This document shows positions 62,169 to 64,000 of a stretch of DNA of 64,000 bases, in pieces. Source of the stretch: Pseudomonas veronii (lineage in GTDB: Bacteria; Pseudomonadota; Gammaproteobacteria; Pseudomonadales; Pseudomonadaceae); NCBI RefSeq assembly GCF_001439695.1, contig NZ_JYLL01000016.1:1-64000 (forward strand), read 5' to 3'. Made by a program: the position numbers and the translations under genes. The notes beneath the pieces are model-generated. The model searched no databases. It was not told where the DNA came from and saw only the letters and a program-made list of their open reading frames with translations. Positions within the stretch are counted from its first letter, which is position 1; each line of letters begins with the position of its first letter.

Positions 62169-62194
62169 CTGTGGGAGCAAGCCTGCTCCCACAG
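62169..62194. repeat. REP-like palindrome
   Basis: CTGTGGGAGC-aagcct-GCTCCCACAG follows ampE by 17 bp. It is of the same class as 45930-45961. It may terminate the ampDE transcript. Confidence 0.75.
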
Positions 62195-62315
62195 CGCGTT
62201 AACTTTACGTTACAAAACTCCCTTGCGATTTGAGCTATACAAGCAGAGCGCCAAATAGTGGCTATCTGCCGCCGCCCTGCGCCTCAAATAAAAATAATAG
62301 GAAGGGAGTTCACCT

Positions 62316-64000
62316 GTGAAGAGCTTGCTCTATCCCGCCGTCGCGCTGATGAACCGCCTGAGCTTCGGCATGAAGTTCAGTTTGATCAGCGTGTTGTTCC
62401 TGTTGCCGATGCTGGCGACCAACTATTTTCTGGTGCGCGATTCCTGGCGTGAATTCCAGGGCACCCGCATCGAACTGCAAAGCCTGGATTTGCTCGGCAG
62501 CAGCTTGGCCTTGCGCCGTGACCTGGAAACCCTCAACAACCAGGTGCAGATCAACGCGACCCTCGGCCAATCCGGCAAGGCGGGCGATCTGGAGGGCGCG
62601 ATCAACACCCTGGAACAAAGTGTGCTGGCGCGCCTGCAAGGCCTGAGCGCGATGGCCACCGACCCCGAGCAAGTCGCCGTCTTCGACGCCAAGCGCGACG
62701 AACTGGTCGGCGCCTTCAAGGCCCAGCAACAGGAGTCATCGCTACAGAGCAAAAGTGCGCTGATCGGCAAACTGTTGAACAAGGCGCAGATGCTCAGCCA
62801 GATCATCGCCAGCCAATCCGGCTTGAGCCGCGACCCCCAGAGTGATCTGCGCCAGCTCAGCGAACTGATCACCGGCGTCACGCCGCAAGTCACCCAGACG
62901 TTGGGCGAAGGGCGGGCAATGGGCGCGTACTCCCTCGGCCAGGGTTTTCTGAACTCCTCCTCCAGCACGCGCTTCGACGAACTGTTGCAGCAGTTGGAAA
63001 AACTCCAGGCCGAATACGGCTTGAAGCTGCAGGACGCCCTGGGCTCCAGCAAAGCCGCCCACACAGCGCTCGACAGCCTGGCCAAGGCCAGCAACGCGAG
63101 CCTCAAGCAAGGCAGTGAACTGTTTGAAGAGCAGGTGGTGATGGCCGAAACCCTCGACGCACCGTGGCAGGGCTTCTACGACGACGTGAGTCAACTGATG
63201 GCCCAGACCTACCAACTCAATGAGGCCACCCTGGGTTTCCTCGGACAGCAGTTGGAGCAACGGCTGACGCAAAACCGCACGCACATGGTCGTACTGGTGT
63301 CGGCCCTGGCGGCGGTGTTTTTGCTGATCTTTTATCTGTACGCCGGTTTCTATGCCTCGACGCGTACCACGTTGCGGCGCTTGGGGGCGATGATGGACAA
63401 GGTGGCGGCGGGCGATATGACCGTCACGTTTGTCGCCCGCAGCCGCGACGAGTTGGGCGAACTGGGCCAAGTGTTCAATGGCACCGTGGCCAAGATCCAC
63501 GACCTGATCGAGCGCGTCGGGCACACCGTCAGCCAGGTTGAGTTGCAGGCCGGCCAGGTCGAGGCGGTCTCGGCCCGCAGTAACCAGGCGGTCTCCGGGC
63601 AGCGCAGCCAGATCGAACAGGTAGCGACGGCCATGAACCAGATGTCCTCCACCGCCCAGGAAGTGGCACGCAGCGCGGCGGCGGCGGTGAGCAGCGCCCA
63701 TAGCGTCAACGATGAAACCGTCAGCGGCCGTGGCCTGGTGCAGTCCCAGCAAGGCAGCATTGCGCGGTTGGCATCGGAGATCGATGAGTCGGTACGCGTG
63801 ATCAATCAACTGGCCACCGACAGCCAATCCATCAGCAGCGTGCTGGAAGTGATCAAGAGCATCGCCGAGCAAACCAACCTGCTGGCGCTCAACGCCGCGA
63901 TCGAAGCGGCCCGCGCCGGGGAGCAGGGCCGCGGCTTTGCGGTGGTGGCCGATGAAGTGCGGACCCTGGCCCGGCGCACCCAGCACTCCACTGAAGAGAT
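62316..64000 (+). CDS. Methyl-accepting chemotaxis protein, 3' end beyond the window
   Basis: At least 561 residues with no stop before the edge. GTG at 62316 has GGAAGGGAG upstream. A first membrane segment lies at about 20-42, a large helical periplasmic domain runs to about 325, then a second membrane segment ([20 protein letters not shown]), a HAMP domain ([20 protein letters not shown]) and the start of the signalling domain, with the hairpin-tip-side motif [20 protein letters not shown]. The ligand cannot be told from sequence. Confidence 0.9.
   Translation, partial: MKSLLYPAVALMNRLSFGMKFSLISVLFLLPMLATNYFLVRDSWREFQGTRIELQSLDLLGSSLALRRDLETLNNQVQINATLGQSGKAGDLEGAINTLEQSVLARLQGLSAMATDPEQVAVFDAKRDELVGAFKAQQQESSLQSKSALIGKLLNKAQMLSQIIASQSGLSRDPQSDLRQLSELITGVTPQVTQTLGEGRAMGAYSLGQGFLNSSSSTRFDELLQQLEKLQAEYGLKLQDALGSSKAAHTALDSLAKASNASLKQGSELFEEQVVMAETLDAPWQGFYDDVSQLMAQTYQLNEATLGFLGQQLEQRLTQNRTHMVVLVSALAAVFLLIFYLYAGFYASTRTTLRRLGAMMDKVAAGDMTVTFVARSRDELGELGQVFNGTVAKIHDLIERVGHTVSQVELQAGQVEAVSARSNQAVSGQRSQIEQVATAMNQMSSTAQEVARSAAAAVSSAHSVNDETVSGRGLVQSQQGSIARLASEIDESVRVINQLATDSQSISSVLEVIKSIAEQTNLLALNAAIEAARAGEQGRGFAVVADEVRTLARRTQHSTEE

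Noticed and set aside
62742-63986. 414-residue frame antisense to the chemotaxis receptor
   Set aside because: Shadow of a well-recognised gene in GC-rich DNA. Composition is rich in Gln, His and Gly without domains.

Overview
The window is a Pseudomonas chromosome, most likely of the P. fluorescens group. It covers one end of a large integrative and conjugative element (ICE) of the PFGI-1/PAPI-1/pKLC102 class and about 18 kb of ordinary core chromosome next to it. The evidence is the ICE gene set (ParA, DnaB-like helicase, ParB, STY4528/STY4534-type replication proteins, topoisomerase and a PilL-PilM conjugative pilus), a 45-bp 3' fragment of tRNA-Lys at 45641-45685 acting as the attachment site, and the ndh / coaE-pilD-pilC-pilA / tRNA-Thr / nadC / ampDE neighbourhood known from Pseudomonas.

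Layout. 1-5.8 kb is ICE cargo: the tail of an unidentified protein, a heavy-metal-type sensor kinase and regulator, a cation-diffusion transporter broken by one extra base in a C6 run, an F420-reductase-like NADP oxidoreductase and a scrap of a probable ISL3 transposase. 5.8-9.5 kb holds small ICE genes (DUF3275, STY4534 family and four unknowns). Their leaders share a recurring layout: a GC hairpin, a GGG segment and a sequence complementary to the gene's own Shine-Dalgarno. Two of these leaders are preceded by copies of a ~155-nt multi-hairpin element whose helices differ by compensatory changes. 9.5-10.2 kb is gene-free and hairpin-rich, including a perfect 20-bp inverted repeat. 10.2-21.4 kb is the conjugative type IVb pilus cluster pilLNOPQRSTVM. 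21.9-25.3 kb is an arsenic island, arsR-arsB-arsC-arsH plus an ArsN-like acetyltransferase, preceded by 23-bp-spaced repeats like those at IS21-family ends. 25.6-34.2 kb carries an SNF2 helicase paired with a PcfJ-like protein, a type IA topoisomerase, an Rmf/CrpP-like small protein, SSB and DUF3158/PFL_4669 proteins. 34.3-34.95 kb is a tandem array of 57-bp units matching the description of the pKLC102-type replication origin. 35-45.5 kb is the maintenance module (STY4528 replication protein, DUF2857, ParB, Arc-like, NdpA, HicA-like, DnaB-like, HNH, DUF2786, ParA), ending at the att site.

The core chromosome follows: tRNA-Pro, ndh, DUF3094, DUF1780, a GntR/hydroxypyruvate-isomerase pair, a thioredoxin-fold protein and a CbiM-like permease, yacG-coaE-pilD-pilC, pilA with an O-antigen-ligase-like gene, tRNA-Thr, nadC, DUF1631, ampD-ampE and the start of a chemotaxis receptor.

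How the parts fit. ParA/ParB, the DnaB-like helicase, SSB, the STY-type proteins and the 57-bp array form an extrachromosomal replication and partition unit. The ICE pilus makes its own pilin (PilS) and tip protein (PilV) but no prepilin peptidase is visible in its cluster, so it probably borrows the chromosomal PilD. The chromosomal pil locus has no pilB between pilA and pilC. The integrase, relaxase and main type IV secretion genes are not in this window and presumably lie to its left.
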